DNA from: Triglochin maritima | Lineage: Eukaryota > Streptophyta > Magnoliopsida > Alismatales > Juncaginaceae | Assembly: GCA_963682175.1 (NCBI GenBank) | Contig: OY821784.1 | Coordinates: 38,607,621 to 38,671,620 of the forward strand | Length of the DNA: 64,000 nucleotides | Direction: 5' to 3' | Part shown: in pieces, positions 1 to 10,450 of the stretch | Numbering within the stretch: position 1 is the stretch's first letter | Layout of the letters: each line of letters begins with the position of its first letter | Made by a program: the position numbers and the translations under genes | The notes under the pieces: model-generated | Seen by the model: the letters and a program-made list of their open reading frames with translations, nothing else | The model's database searches: none | What the model was told of the DNA's origin: nothing

Positions 1-1640
1 GCTAGCTTCTTTGATTTTAGGAAATAGGAGAACAAAGATACAAATGGCAAAACTATTTGGATATAATATTTTCCAACGTCATGGGAATAAATATGAAAAG
101 AAATTTGACATAAGGATAAAACAAAATTTTCCCTGTAGTATGCGCGAGAAAACCCCCGTGAAAGAATAACGTGTAACTCAACGTGAGGATATATAGCATA
201 GCCCACTACCTGCAACTTACAATTGACCTCTAGTTGTCTAGTTTCCAAAAACAAAAACACGTAATTAAATATCATAGCCCACTACCTGCAACTTACAAGT
301 TACAATTCACCTCTTCTTTCCAAACACAAAAAACATGTAATTAAACTACTAAACAAAAACTTGTAATTAACCTACTAATTAACATCTTATTTCAGTGGAT
401 ATACTCACAAAATCCGAACATTGATTCATTATTCAACCCATCAACACAAGTCGATAGACCTACTTTTGTCGATCATTGAATACCGTAATTTTATGGGCCG
501 ATTCTATGTTGTATTCTTGTCCACACACCTAGCCTAGGGAACAACTCGTACGCCTTATTAATTAAGAACTTAAGCGAAAGACACAGACAACCTTAATATC
601 CTAAAGTGATACGCCGTGTAAAACTATTAGGGTTCTTACACGGGTATGGACTGAACTGGGATTTTTTCTTCTTTTTTCTATTTTTTAATTCCTAGACTAC
701 CTTTCTTGGTTTGTTGGTTCTACCATGTTTAGGTTCTGTGCATCATTGCATATGAGGACTTACACCACGTATATCTTCCCCTAAATATCTACATAGGGTG
801 ATCCCCACCACATTTGTAACGGGAGCTCGGTCCGTGCATCCCAAATTATACAACTTGAAAGCACCAGGTATTAAGTCGTCCTCGGACCTACATTCCCAAG
901 TGGTAGAAATCATGCGAGAAGAGAACATCTTACTTCATTATTTCTTACCCTACATTAAAAGTCTCACAAAAGGAGTTTAAGGTTCTCTAACATCAACAAA
1001 TTTCATTATACTAACAGACACGAATTCCTTCAAAAGAAATGGACTCACTAGATCCATAGTGGACTTATTTATTTGTTTGAGTACTGAAACCTTATGATTA
1101 CTCTCCCCCGAGAGAAAATCGGGGTGTATCCTTACGACTTAGATATGACATAAATAAAGTATAGTAGATATCCTAATGCATCATGTTCAATTCAATTATG
1201 GGAGCTTCTCTTTCTACTTTGTCTCTCAACGATTTTGTAAATGTTAAATACACGCAAACCCACAAAATATATTTTTCGTAAACACATGAAGATTTTGAAA
1301 GAAATACAAAAATAAAAACACTAGACAAGACACTCAAAAATCATGGTAACATTTTATAATGGGTTCTGATATTAGAATGGAGAAGGTATTGAGTGACAAA
1401 CAGTGAAACAATAACTAAGCAAATCAGGAAACCACTACTAAAAATTCAAGCGCAAAAGACAACCAATCCACCACTGGCAGATCGATAGTGTTTGAGGTGT
1501 CGTGTCTCATCTGATATGTTCCCCTAATCACGTGTGTTAACTATAATCCCCCATATACAAATTCGAACAAAAAAAGAATAAAAGAAAATGAAAACAAAAA
1601 TCCACCGAAATGGAAAACAGAACAAAACTGACAACTTGCT
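1..1640 (-). mobile_element. Probable internal region of a partial gypsy-type retrotransposon, not coding
   Basis: This stretch lies on the internal side of the primer-binding-like site at 1641-1660, so I infer it is the 5' untranslated or leader part of an LTR element read on the minus strand and cut by the window edge. No open frame encodes recognisable gag or pol motifs. A 61-codon minus frame at 743-928 matches nothing I know. The assignment rests only on position beside the PBS and LTR. It could equally be unrelated intergenic DNA. Confidence 0.35.
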
Positions 1641-1660
1641 CCTTGGCAACGACGCCAAAA
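1641..1660 (-). other. Primer-binding-like site of a gypsy retrotransposon
   Basis: Read on the minus strand the site is TTTTGGCGTCGTTGCCAAGG. It resembles the TGGCGCCGTTGCCGGGGA-type primer-binding segment that follows the 5' LTR in plant Tat/Athila-type gypsy elements. The upstream minus-strand LTR end, with a GTGCACTTG motif just before it, fits that layout. Confidence 0.55.
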
Positions 1661-3000
1661 ACTTGATCGATTATGAAACTTAAAACCTCAAGTGCACGAC
1701 CACGTTGAAGTGGTGGTAAGTATGGGTCGTGTTCACGGGGAGCTAGAGCGGGTCATCCTCAAGCATACTTGAGTGTGAAAAGAAAATGAAGAGTGAGAGT
1801 TATGCTACGTTAAACGACAAAGAAAACCTAATATGACGAATCACATAGGAGGTAGAGAATGCATGCAAGTGTGTGTGTGTGTGTATATTGCGTGTGTGTG
1901 TATGATTAAGCGCCCATAACATGAAAATCTATAAGGACTACAATCTTAAGTGTGTCTCCACATGGATTAAGATTTATCATTATCATTAAAACATACAAAT
2001 TAAAACACTACTCAAGATACGACCAAAAATAACAACATGTTCACATGTCAATCCTATCTTTTTATTTACTCAAATTTTATCCTCACCTCATCATTCCCCA
2101 TTAAGTAGACTAACAAAAGCATGTGTTAATCCATTATGATCATTAATACATCAAAGGCAAGAGTACAAACTCATCAAAATAGCTATAGAAATCATATGAA
2201 GCTCCAAGATTAAGATTAAACATACACACAAATCTAAGTACATCCACACTTCATATCATCCTCCAGCCATTAGTTGGGATGAACTACTCCTTAATCATGT
2301 GAACATCAACAAAAATAACAAACTTAAAACAACACATGAACGTACAAGCAAAGAAATCTAAATCTAACAAAGACAATGGATTAAACATTGCATCAAATGA
2401 AAGACAATAACATAAACAACATGATATCAAAACATGATTAATGTAGAAAAGTTACAATGACTTCCACTCCAAACTTGAGTTACACTACTAAAACAAGAAA
2501 TAAAACCTACTATAATGAAGGAGAAAGAAGAAGAATGATTACGAGTCTATTTATAGAAGAATGGGTCGTTTGATCAATCTGGAACAAATCCAACGATGGA
2601 ATTCAACGCAACATTATATAGATGCACCTAAAACCAGAACCTGAGCCACCCTAGAAATTCGGGCTTAATTACCCAATCAGATCTGCCAATGGTAGATTTG
2701 GATCCGCTATTGGCAGAATAGTTGGCTCTGATTCGTTCCAAATTTCAACAACAATTTCAGTTCACCAATTGAGCTTGTTTGACGTTAATTGCTGAAACAC
2801 TTCTTAGGTTCTTGAGTTTGAGGAACTTTTGCATAAAAGAATTTTTGTTTGCACTTAGGCCCCTCTGGGTTTTTCAATTAGGTTCATCCTGACTTGCAAT
2901 CAGGTTCTCGGGCATTACAAACACTTCCAATTTGTTTTCAATTCAGTCGTTTTTTCTTCCATTTGAGTTATTTTTGCTTACTTTCTCTTTTTTATTACCT
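1661..3000 (-). mobile_element. LTR of a gypsy-type retrotransposon (outer edge uncertain)
   Basis: On the minus strand this carries, in order, a segment near 2830-2910 with a 'cctaattg..' motif seen in the LTR at 38000-39127, a TATAAATAGACTC promoter box near 2555, an AT-rich leader, and a GTGCACTTG end next to the PBS at 1641-1660. A GT microsatellite lies at 1868-1901. I could not find the TG start or a target duplication, so the right edge near 3000 is approximate. There is no coding potential. Confidence 0.5.
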
Positions 3001-3493
3001 AAAATCTGAAATACATGCAACACAAACTTGAGTATCACAAATATGAGCTAAAATAAACGATATATAACATGAATGCACCATATGAAATATTACTAATCAC
3101 TTCGCAGACTGAGTATGAACTCCTAACGGAGCAAGTGGTTTCCTTCCACAGTATAGTTAGATCAAGTATGATAAATCTTTCGAGAGAGAAAAACTCTACT
3201 TTGATGGTCTAGTTTATCTTTAGAGTTGATCAAGTTAGCTTAATTGCATAGGCAGCATATAACTAACCAAAAGCCTAGAATTTTAGTTTCGAGGTAACTA
3301 CGGTGTGAACTAATATTAGTAAGCAAACCTGAGATAAAATAAAAAAGTATACCTTAACGCGCATCCTTCTATTATTTGGCCATAGTTGCTTGTAATAGAA
3401 AATACATTCACGAGTGTGGTAATTGTAAGGTTATGAGTCATGGCAACTTTGCTGAAGAAAACTTTGTCAAGTGGTTCCTTGACTTATTTACAA
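3001..3493. other. No recognisable feature
   Basis: AT-rich DNA between the LTR-like segment and the first Mutator-like element. No open frame or repeat was recognised. Confidence 0.5.
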
Positions 3494-4908
3494 GGGGTAT
3501 TCGTCGCCGGAAAATTACTTAAATTGTCCCAACAATTACCTTTTTGCTCTTAACAATTCATTTAATATCTATTTCGTCCCCTCTCTTAAAATAAGGTTTC
3601 TACCTACGTTTTCCTCATTTTCCCAGTACAAACACCACGAAAATGTCTGGTGAAGCGCCTGAATTTGGTGAAATAAGCTCAGCAAAAAAAATCAAGTCAG
3701 ACGTCTAGGTAACCCCCCCCCCCCCCCCCACGGGAGAGGCGTCTTAGCCAGACGCCACCCACAAGGGGGGCGTTTTAGCCAGACGCCTCCCGCATGGCGG
3801 AGGCGTCTGTCTAAGACGCCTCACCCAAAGGGGGGCGTCTGACTAAGATGTCACATCCTAAAAAAAATTAAAAAAATCTTAAAATTATACGGTGTGTTAT
3901 CTCAAATTATTTGACGTTCCTTTGCAAGTTTTTGGTGGTAACGGGTCGGATTACAATGAGTTTTTTTGCAAGTGATAAAGATTCAAAACAATTCCAGATC
4001 CAACAATTTTTAAGATCCAAAATCCCCCGACGGTAAAACATCCGGACTTACAAATACCACATCGACAGGTCGTTCGGGGGTCTCGCTCACTGGTGATTGA
4101 GCGGCATTCCACCTTGCCGGTGAGGTGGCGGGGGAATTTTTGGATTTTGAAATTGTTGGATCTGGAATTTTTTTAATTTTCATCACATGCAAAAACTCGT
4201 TTGTAAGGTGAGATGTCGGACGGTCGACCGTTTGCTTCTCGGTCTACCGAACATGTTCCATGCGGATGACCGAGTTTCTATCGGTCCACCGCGATCGTAA
4301 AGACAATAAGTTTTTGATCTTCCTGGAATCATTGAGTCGGTTTACCGATCTCTACCCGGTCATCCGAATATTTATCCTCAGTAGTTTCAACATTTCTCTG
4401 GAAATCTCTATTCGGTGTACCGAATGGTACCGGTCATCCGAATATAGTAATTATTAACTTATTAATTAATTAATTTAGCAATTATCTAAATTTATAATCA
4501 ATTATGTTTTTAATAAAAAAATATAAAAATTGCAGGCGTCCGACGGAGCCGCCTGGCATAGTCGAGGGGCGGGGGAGGCGTCTTAGCCATCCGCCCCTCC
4601 CATGGACGGAGCGTCTGGGTACCCCCCCCCCCCCTCCCCCCCCATGGGGGCGGCGTCTGGCGAACGCCCGTTATTTTTTATTATTTTTATTAAAAAGTTG
4701 TTGGATGTTTTACCAGATTCGAGTATACTAAGGCGTCCGTTGGCCCATTACTGATCTCCAAAACATTATTTTTTATGATTATAAGAGGAAGATGAAGAGA
4801 GATGTGTGATACAAGGGTAAAATGTGGCGTTATAGCATTAGAAATGAGAGAATGACAAAATGGTAATTTGTACGGGCGATTTAAGTAGTTTTCCGGCGAT
4901 GAACAACA
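3494..4908. mobile_element. Non-autonomous Mutator-like element related to the 5.2-kb element
   Basis: The two ends are inverted repeats. Left TCGTCGCCGGAAAATTACTT pairs with right TCATCGCCGGAAAACTACTT (read reversed), and similarity runs on for about 50 bp. Just inside the left end, CACCACGAAAATGTCTGG at about 3633 matches the first exon of the autonomous transposase at 5390, so this is a deletion derivative of such an element. GACGCC/GGCGTC hairpin arrays lie at 3706-3850 and 4534-4668, each interrupted by a C homopolymer (about 3712-3730 and 4622-4640). The middle holds an inverted pair built on CCAGATCCAACAATTT and, at 4203-4445, variants of GGTCGACCG. No transposase is encoded. Target duplications are only approximate (TTATTTACA / GTATTTATA). 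Confidence 0.75.
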
Positions 4909-5233
4909 AGTCAGTATTTATATGCTGCTAATGTAATAACTTGATTGGTAGAGAGAAACTAAGGGAGACCCATGTTCTCTATATATTTTTCAAGGCCTAA
5001 CCAATTTGAGACTGATCTAGTAAATATAAAATAAATATTATATGTTATTATTAATTGGTTAATGCTGCTGCATTTTCATTTTCTTTTAATGCATTTGCTT
5101 GAAATCCATTTCATTGATTCATTTCATCAGCTCAATTTAGTAAAGTAGCCCTTCTCTGGTTAACATCTTCCAAAGCAAATGTTATATTCCTAAGGTAAGC
5201 TGTTTTGCCAATGAGATTGTTCTCATTAATTTA
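4909..5233. other. No recognisable feature between two Mutator-like elements
   Basis: AT-rich spacer of about 325 bp. It ends in ATTAATTTA at 5225-5233, which serves as the left target-duplication-like site of the next element. Confidence 0.5.
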
Positions 5234-5297
5234 GGGAACTACTAAACGTCGCCCCAAAATTACTTAAATCGCCCCTTGAAATTATCAAATTGCCCTT
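5234..5297 (+). repeat. Left terminal inverted repeat of the 5.2-kb MULE
   Basis: This matches the reverse complement of 10378-10442 over about 60 bp with scattered mismatches. The shared core is CCCAAAATTACTTAAATCG, followed by CCTTGAAATTA. The same terminus occurs at 39179. Confidence 0.85.
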
Positions 5298-5389
5298 AAC
5301 AATATATTTAATACTCATATCGTCCAGTGTCTATAAATTAGCCCTACGGTATTGTCTATTCATAATTTATCAGTAAAAACACCACGAAA

Positions 5390-8235
5390 ATGTCTGGCGA
5401 TGGTGATGCATCCAGTGAGGTAAGCCAGTCGCGGGGCACAATTTGGGCGGGCGTCTGCATTAGACGCCTCCCCCAAGGAGAAGGCGTCTGGGTAGGACGC
5501 CCTCACCTTGGCGGAGGCGTCTAACGCAGACGCCTACGCAAAGGGAGAGGCATCTTGCGTAGACGTCCTCCCTTTGGACAAGGCGTCTTGCGTAGACGCC
5601 CTCCCTTTAGGCAAGGCGTCCTACGCAGACACCTCACCCTTGGGAAGGGCGTTTAACACAGACGCCCCACCCATGGGGCAGGCGGCTTATCCAGACACCT
5701 GGATTTTTTTTAATTTCGATTTTATTTTTGTAGGTTCCGTTGAAAGATTTCGGTGGTGATGGAGTGGATTACAGTGAGTTATTTCAAACTGCACAAATCT
5801 TTGCAACAATCGATGAAGCAAGTAAATGGGCCAAACAAGTAGCTATCAGAGCTGGGTTATTTTTGGTCGTGTCGTCGTACAAAACAAGATCAGATAGTCG
5901 GATGGATTGTTATTTGAGATGCGACCGGCGAAATCAAATGGAGTCTCGGGATATGGATACTGCACTTCGAAGAAACACCAAAAGAAAGGGTTGCGGTTGC
6001 TGTTTCTTAATAAAAGTGGTGGAGCGACGGGATCGTGATGGATGGGTTGTGGTTTTTAGTAGTGGTCACGGACATCACAACCACAGACTGGCAGTTTATC
6101 CAGAGGGTCATCGTCAAATTAGTGGTCTAAGTCCTGGGGCGAAGAAGATTGTTCGTGATATGACTGAGGCGCAAGCAAAACCACGGAACATCTTGAAGGC
6201 AGTAAAAGAAAAATTCCCGGAGGACAATCCAAATCAAAGGCATATTTATAATTTCAGAGATTACATGAGGACGACAAAATCTCAAGACCGGAATCCCGTC
6301 CAACAGTTTCTCTATCAAGCAGTGCAGTGTGAGTACTTACATTGGATTATGGCGGATCCAGAAACTAATGTCGTCACTCACGCTTTTTTGGCACATCCGA
6401 CGTCAGTCCAGTTGTTGCGGACATATCCTTTCGTTATCTGCATGGATTCGACTTACAAGACGAACAAGTATAAGATGTCTTTGTTCGAAATGATTGGGGT
6501 CGCACCAACAAACATGAATTTCCTTATCGGATATGCGATTTTGATGGATGAACCTTACTCCAGTTACCTGTGGGTGATGGAGAAGTTGTGAGATCTGTTA
6601 TTGGGGATTGTTAGCCCGGATGCAATAATAACAGACCGGGAGTTAGGCCTTATGCGACCGGTGAGAGAGGTTTTTCCTGACTCTGCTCATTTACTCTGCA
6701 CATGGCACATCAACAAAGACGTATTCAACTACGCATACCACGTATTCGGCAAGAATAAGTAGATGGCAGAGACTTTGAGGCGTGGAAGATGGAGGAAAAT
6801 CATGCTTTCTACTTCAGAAGTCGAGTATGATAGAGCTTTGTATGCTCTGAAAGATTTGTATAGATCGTGGCCGGCTATCACGGAGTATCTGGACACCACG
6901 TGGTTGGTGCATAAAGAAAAGTTTGTGCTGAATTGGACGAACAAAGTCCTTCATTTTGGGAACACTACGAATTGTAGGGTCGAAAGTGCTCATTCGGCTC
7001 TAAAAGAGTGGATTTCTACATCGACTGCAGCTCTGGACACTCTTTTCGAGCGCGTCAGCGTGGCTATTGAAATGCAGCTGACGAATATTTGAAACTTTCT
7101 TGAAGACTCGAGACGGCGAAATTTGACTAATTTCGGACATCCTCTATATCGTCACATAAATGGTCGAGTTTTGCATCACTGCTTGCAATTGCTGAGTCAG
7201 GAGGTGAAGAGAATGCAACAGTTAGATGATGAAGTTGAATATCGTTGTGAGTACGCTTTTCTGACTTCTCATGTGATACCTTGCGCATGTACCATCCGCG
7301 GATGTCTTGAATCAGACAACGGAATTTACTTAGAGCAGATTCATCCGTTCTGGAGGACACTTGTCATTGGGGAAGGAGCCGGGAACCCAGAGTTCGTGTC
7401 TTAGGCAGCTCAAGACGCCGAACATTTTCGTAGCCTGGTTGATGAGATTGCAGGAAGTGACCCTACCGTAATTCGATCTTCCTCTCGGGTTTTATTCGAG
7501 CAGCTACACCTCGAACATTCGAATTTCAGAGAGCCTGCAGAAAAAAAAAGCTACGAGGTCGACCAAGGGGAAAGTCGACACGACGGGACCCTAGTGCGTT
7601 TGAGTATGCTGAGCGAGGTCGTGGTCGATCTTCAGGTAGTGGGAGCAGAGGTCGTGGTCTATCTTCCGGTAGTGGAAGCAAAGGTCGTGGTCGATCTTCT
7701 GGTTCTTCGTCTGTAAACATGAGGGGAGGATCAGGTATACCATATATTTATTGTTATTATAATTTTGTTATTTATTTCAGTAAATATGTATCTTCTGTTA
7801 TTATATGTAACTGCATTTTTTGTTTATAATGTAGTGACTGGACGGATTGACGTAGACGACTTCCCATATGTGGATAGAGTTCCAGGAATCATTATGTCAT
7901 TCTTAGAGCGGTGGAATGATGTACGTCCTGATGGAAACTGTGGATTTCGATGTGTTGCCGATGTTTTCCACGGTGGTGAAGACAATTTGCAACTCGCCCG
8001 TCGTTCGATTTCAAATGAGATAGCTGCAAACCCATCAATTTATGAGCACGTATACTACGACGGTGTGGCGCAGACTCGTCACCGGATTAATTGGGGCGGG
8101 GGACCTTGTGGCAAGAATCACTACATGGAGACGTGGACGGACTTGTTCCCCATTGCAAATTTTTACAAGTGTGCAATTATGTTCTTCTCTCTCGGAAATG
8201 ATGGTTCGTTGTCCGCTGCTGGGTCAGGACCATAG
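5390..8235 (+). pseudogene. MULE transposase fused to an OTU-like domain (decayed mudrA-type gene)
   Basis: Inferred exons are 5390-5419 (ATGTCTGGC..GAG|GTAAGC), 5734-7734 and 7835-8235; phases match at both joins. Exon 2 encodes an N-terminal MuDR/FAR1-like DNA-binding region, then a MULE DDE core with the first Asp in CMDSTYK (codon 6445). ITDRELGLM and LLCTWHINKD follow, then a degenerate SWIM finger (PCACTIRGC..IH) and a basic RGRPRGK stretch with SSGSGSRGRGR-type repeats. Exon 3 encodes DGNCGFRCVA, an OTU cysteine-protease motif with Cys at 7939-7941; the C-terminal catalytic His region is absent. Decay consists of four in-frame stops (TGA 6589, TAG 6760, TGA 7090, TAG 7402) and a 1-nt loss in the A9 run at 7541-7549. 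Family function: transposition, with the OTU role unproven. TTG at 5740 is not a start; it is codon 3 of exon 2. Confidence 0.85.
5448..5700. repeat. GACGCC/GGCGTC hairpin array in intron 1 of the transposase gene
   Basis: About ten alternating units of AGACGCC and GGCGTCT are separated by short C- or G-rich spacers, so neighbouring units can pair as hairpins (for example GACGCCTC with GGAGGCGTC). The array fills the inferred first intron (5420-5733). Open frames through it (5508-5759) read as imperfect peptide repeats, but this is a product of the DNA repeat and not a gene. Confidence 0.85.
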
Positions 8236-9675
8236 GGTAACCACTCCACCTAAACTTTAACACATTAATAATAATACAAATCAAAATTAAATAAATAAAT
8301 GTAAATGGTGTAAAGTTTTATACCTCTGATGCAGTCATCCGATCTAGCCGTGCGCGGATTGAACACAATTGTCCCTCGCTCTTGTCTTTGCTCCGGACGG
8401 CCCACATACCCGAACGTGGGTGACCCTCCTCGATCATTTTCCGCTCACGATGCGGGTGGAATGCGGGAAAGTACTCGTATATCCACGCCTGCAGCAGCGT
8501 AAGACAACCTGCAATCCCAGAACAATCCGCACGGCTAGCTATCCCAAGCTGACGGTACAGGTATGCCAACGTCGCTGAGCCCCACGAGTACTGACGAACG
8601 GTGTCCGGGTCCCTAGCCTCCAATAGATCGCGTGGTATGATCCGGCAACTACTCTTGTCGACAAACAAGACGGCTCTGAGCATCAAGAACATGTACGCGG
8701 TCAACTGTGTATCATCGGCCCGCGGAGGTCGTGCCCGTCTGCATAGGTCCTCAAGGGCGTCGATGCTGACACCACCATCACTCCATAAAGTTGTATCTCT
8801 CGCCAGACCATCAAGTGTGACACCCAGCAATTCTGCCACATAACACCTCAGCTCAGACGTCGACCCCTGAGCACTAACCATACGACCATCCACAGGAATG
8901 CACAGGATCTGGAAAACATCGTGAAGCATGATCGTCATCTCTCCAAAAGGCATGTGAAAAGTGTTGGTGTCAGGCTGCCACCGCTCCACAAACGCAGAAA
9001 TCAAATGCATATCGAGATAAGGGAACATGTTGTACGGTAAGTGCCCCAAATGCGTCGCACTAATCTCCCCTCTGATATCAGCACTCAGTGTAGACCGCCA
9101 ACCTTGTAGTGCTGTACAGGCTCTGTGCCGATTATGGCACTTCAGAACCTTCCGATCCGCTCCGTCCCAGATCCGTCTCGCGATGTAACCTCAGAAACTA
9201 GGAATGACGCTCCCATCTAAAGGACCACCGGGCGTCATACTGCTCACGATCCAAGAATCGTCCTGGACCATCTTCTTCTTCTGAACGCGGGGATCTACAG
9301 TGCACGAGCTCGAATCTCCGGTCCTAAACCTCCCACCCCTACCCTTCCGCACCATCCATCCGGCGGAAGTAGAAGTACCCGCTTGACCACGTCCTCTGCT
9401 ATACTCCCCCTGCCTCTCCACCTCCGGGCGCTCTAACTCATACGGGCCATCATCGTCGCTCTCGTCGTCAGGACTGTCCACATGCTCATCATCGAAGGAA
9501 TCATCATCCTCCTCACGACGACGTAATGTCTCTCTCTCCCTCCTGACCGAAGCACATATCTCCCGTCTACGTGGATGACGCGGTGTTGAATCATCATCTA
9601 AAGAACATAAGGCGTGTAATGGTATCGACTTGCATTTCCCTCCATTGTGACCCGATGACTATTAATTGAAATTTT

Positions 9676-9905
9676 AAATACAAATTTGTTAAATTTGTTA
9701 AACTAAATTATCATATTTATCACAATTGTTAAACTAAATCAAAATTTGTTAAACTAAATTATCACAATTGTTAAACTAAATCACAATTTGTTAAACTAAA
9801 TTAAAACAATTGTTAAACTAAATCAAAATTTGTTAAACTTAAATATCACAATTGTTAAACTTAATAACAATTGGTTAAATTAAATTATCAGATTTATCAC
9901 AATTT
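9676..9905. repeat. AT-rich minisatellite in intron 1 of the PMD gene
   Basis: Ten or so imperfect copies of a unit near TTGTTAAACTAAATCACAA run head to tail between the second exon of the PMD gene and the hairpin array. The unit length is about 20 bp with frequent single-base changes. It lies inside the MULE. Confidence 0.8.
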
Positions 9906-9954
9906 ATTAAAGTAATTGTCAGATTTAATAATTAAAATAAAATAAAAAATGTGG

Positions 9955-10205
9955 AGGCGTCTGCGAGAGACGCCTCCCGCATGGTGAAGGCGTCTGTCGG
10001 AGACGTCTCTTCCTTCGGGGAAACGTCTGCCGCAGACGTCTCCTCCATCGGGGAGACGTCTTCCGCAGACGTCTCCCGCAATTGTAGGGCGTTCGCGGGA
10101 GACGTCCCCCGCATGGGGCGGGCGTCCGAGGCAGCCGCCCCCCATTGGGGGAGTTGCTGACTCGGACGCCCGCCCCATGCGGGGGACGTCCCGCGGACGC
10201 CCACA
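9955..10205. repeat. GACGCC/GGCGTC hairpin array in intron 1 of the PMD gene
   Basis: This is the mirror counterpart of the array at 5448-5700. It alternates AGACGTCTCC, GGAGACGTC, GGGCGTCC and GGACGCCC units, several forming perfect short palindromes, and fills most of the inferred first intron (9659-10241). Apparent coding frames on both strands come only from the repeat period. Confidence 0.85.
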
Positions 10206-10377
10206 ATTTTTTTTGAAAACAAATAAAATACGTAATGTTACCGTATACGGGTACACCGGGGGAACTGTTGGCTGCTTGTCTGGCCTCCGAGACATTCGTG
10301 ATCTTCTGTAGTAAGTATAGGAAGAGAAAGTTGTGAGAAAAAAGTGAAATGGTGAGATATATAAGCAAGAATAGGAG

Positions 10378-10442
10378 GAAAGACAATTTGGTAATTTCAA
10401 GGAACGATTTAAGTAATTTTGGGACGATGTTTAGCAATTCAG
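10378..10442 (-). repeat. Right terminal inverted repeat of the 5.2-kb MULE
   Basis: The reverse complement of this stretch reads TGAATTGCTAAACATCGTCC and then CAAAATTACTTAAATCG, matching 5234-5297. It is followed by GTTAATTTA, which resembles ATTAATTTA on the left side. Confidence 0.85.
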
Positions 10443-10450
10443 TTAATTTA

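Larger units (their letters stand above)
8163..10295 (-). pseudogene. Plant mobile domain (MAIN-like) protein gene of the MULE, one nonsense codon
   Basis: Inferred exons on the minus strand are 10295-10242 (18 codons, MSRRPDKQ.., donor GTAACA), 9658-8324 (445 codons) and 8249-8163 (28 codons plus stop); phase is 0 at both joins. Exon 2 starts with an acidic/basic, disordered region (DDDS.., RRRREE-like, SPDDESDDDGPYE). It continues into a PMD core, recognised from GHLPYNMFPYLD, LISAFVERWQPDTNTFH, GEMTIMLHDVFQILCIPVDG and a late YLYRQLG. This is the PF10536 type of MAIN/MAIL proteins, which act in silencing when domesticated. Exon 3 adds VEWLPYGPDPAADN. The only lesion I see is TGA at 9191-9193, in frame between two well-preserved halves. 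The 3' end overlaps the OTU exon on the other strand. Confidence 0.8.
5234..10442. mobile_element. Mutator-like element with convergent transposase-OTU and plant-mobile-domain genes
   Basis: The element is bounded by inverted repeats of about 60-65 bp sharing CCCAAAATTACTTAAATCG. The flanks share TTAATTTA (5226-5233 and 10443-10450), close to the 9-bp duplication expected for Mutator elements. Inside are two genes transcribed inward from the TIRs and meeting near 8160-8250: a MULE transposase with an OTU-like domain (+ strand) and a plant-mobile-domain gene (- strand). Each has a very short first exon followed by an intron filled with GACGCC/GGCGTC hairpins. The layout copies MuDR (mudrA and mudrB convergent), but the second gene is a PMD gene and not mudrB. 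Both genes carry internal stops, so this copy is inactive, but the splice sites I checked remain readable. Confidence 0.85.

Noticed and set aside
743..928. 61-codon minus-strand frame near the left edge
   Set aside because: No recognisable domain, short, and lies in a probable retroelement leader.
5448..5700. Array that at first sight looks like a CRISPR
   Set aside because: Units alternate in orientation, spacers are not unique or of fixed length, and the context is a plant transposon.
5508..5759. Frame with ASCVDVLPLDKASCVDALPLGK repeats just upstream of the transposase
   Set aside because: It lies in intron 1 of the transposase gene; the exon 1 donor at 5420 and acceptor at 5733 give a better frame into the transposase.
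7526..7720. Minus-strand frame with RPRPLLPLPED repeats
   Set aside because: It is the antisense of the SSGSGSRGRGR repeat of the transposase C-terminus.
9951..10437. Several overlapping frames on both strands with peptide repeats such as GETSAADVSS and GRRLRKTS
   Set aside because: They arise from the GACGCC/GGCGTC array inside an inferred intron; period and strand symmetry of the DNA explain the peptides.
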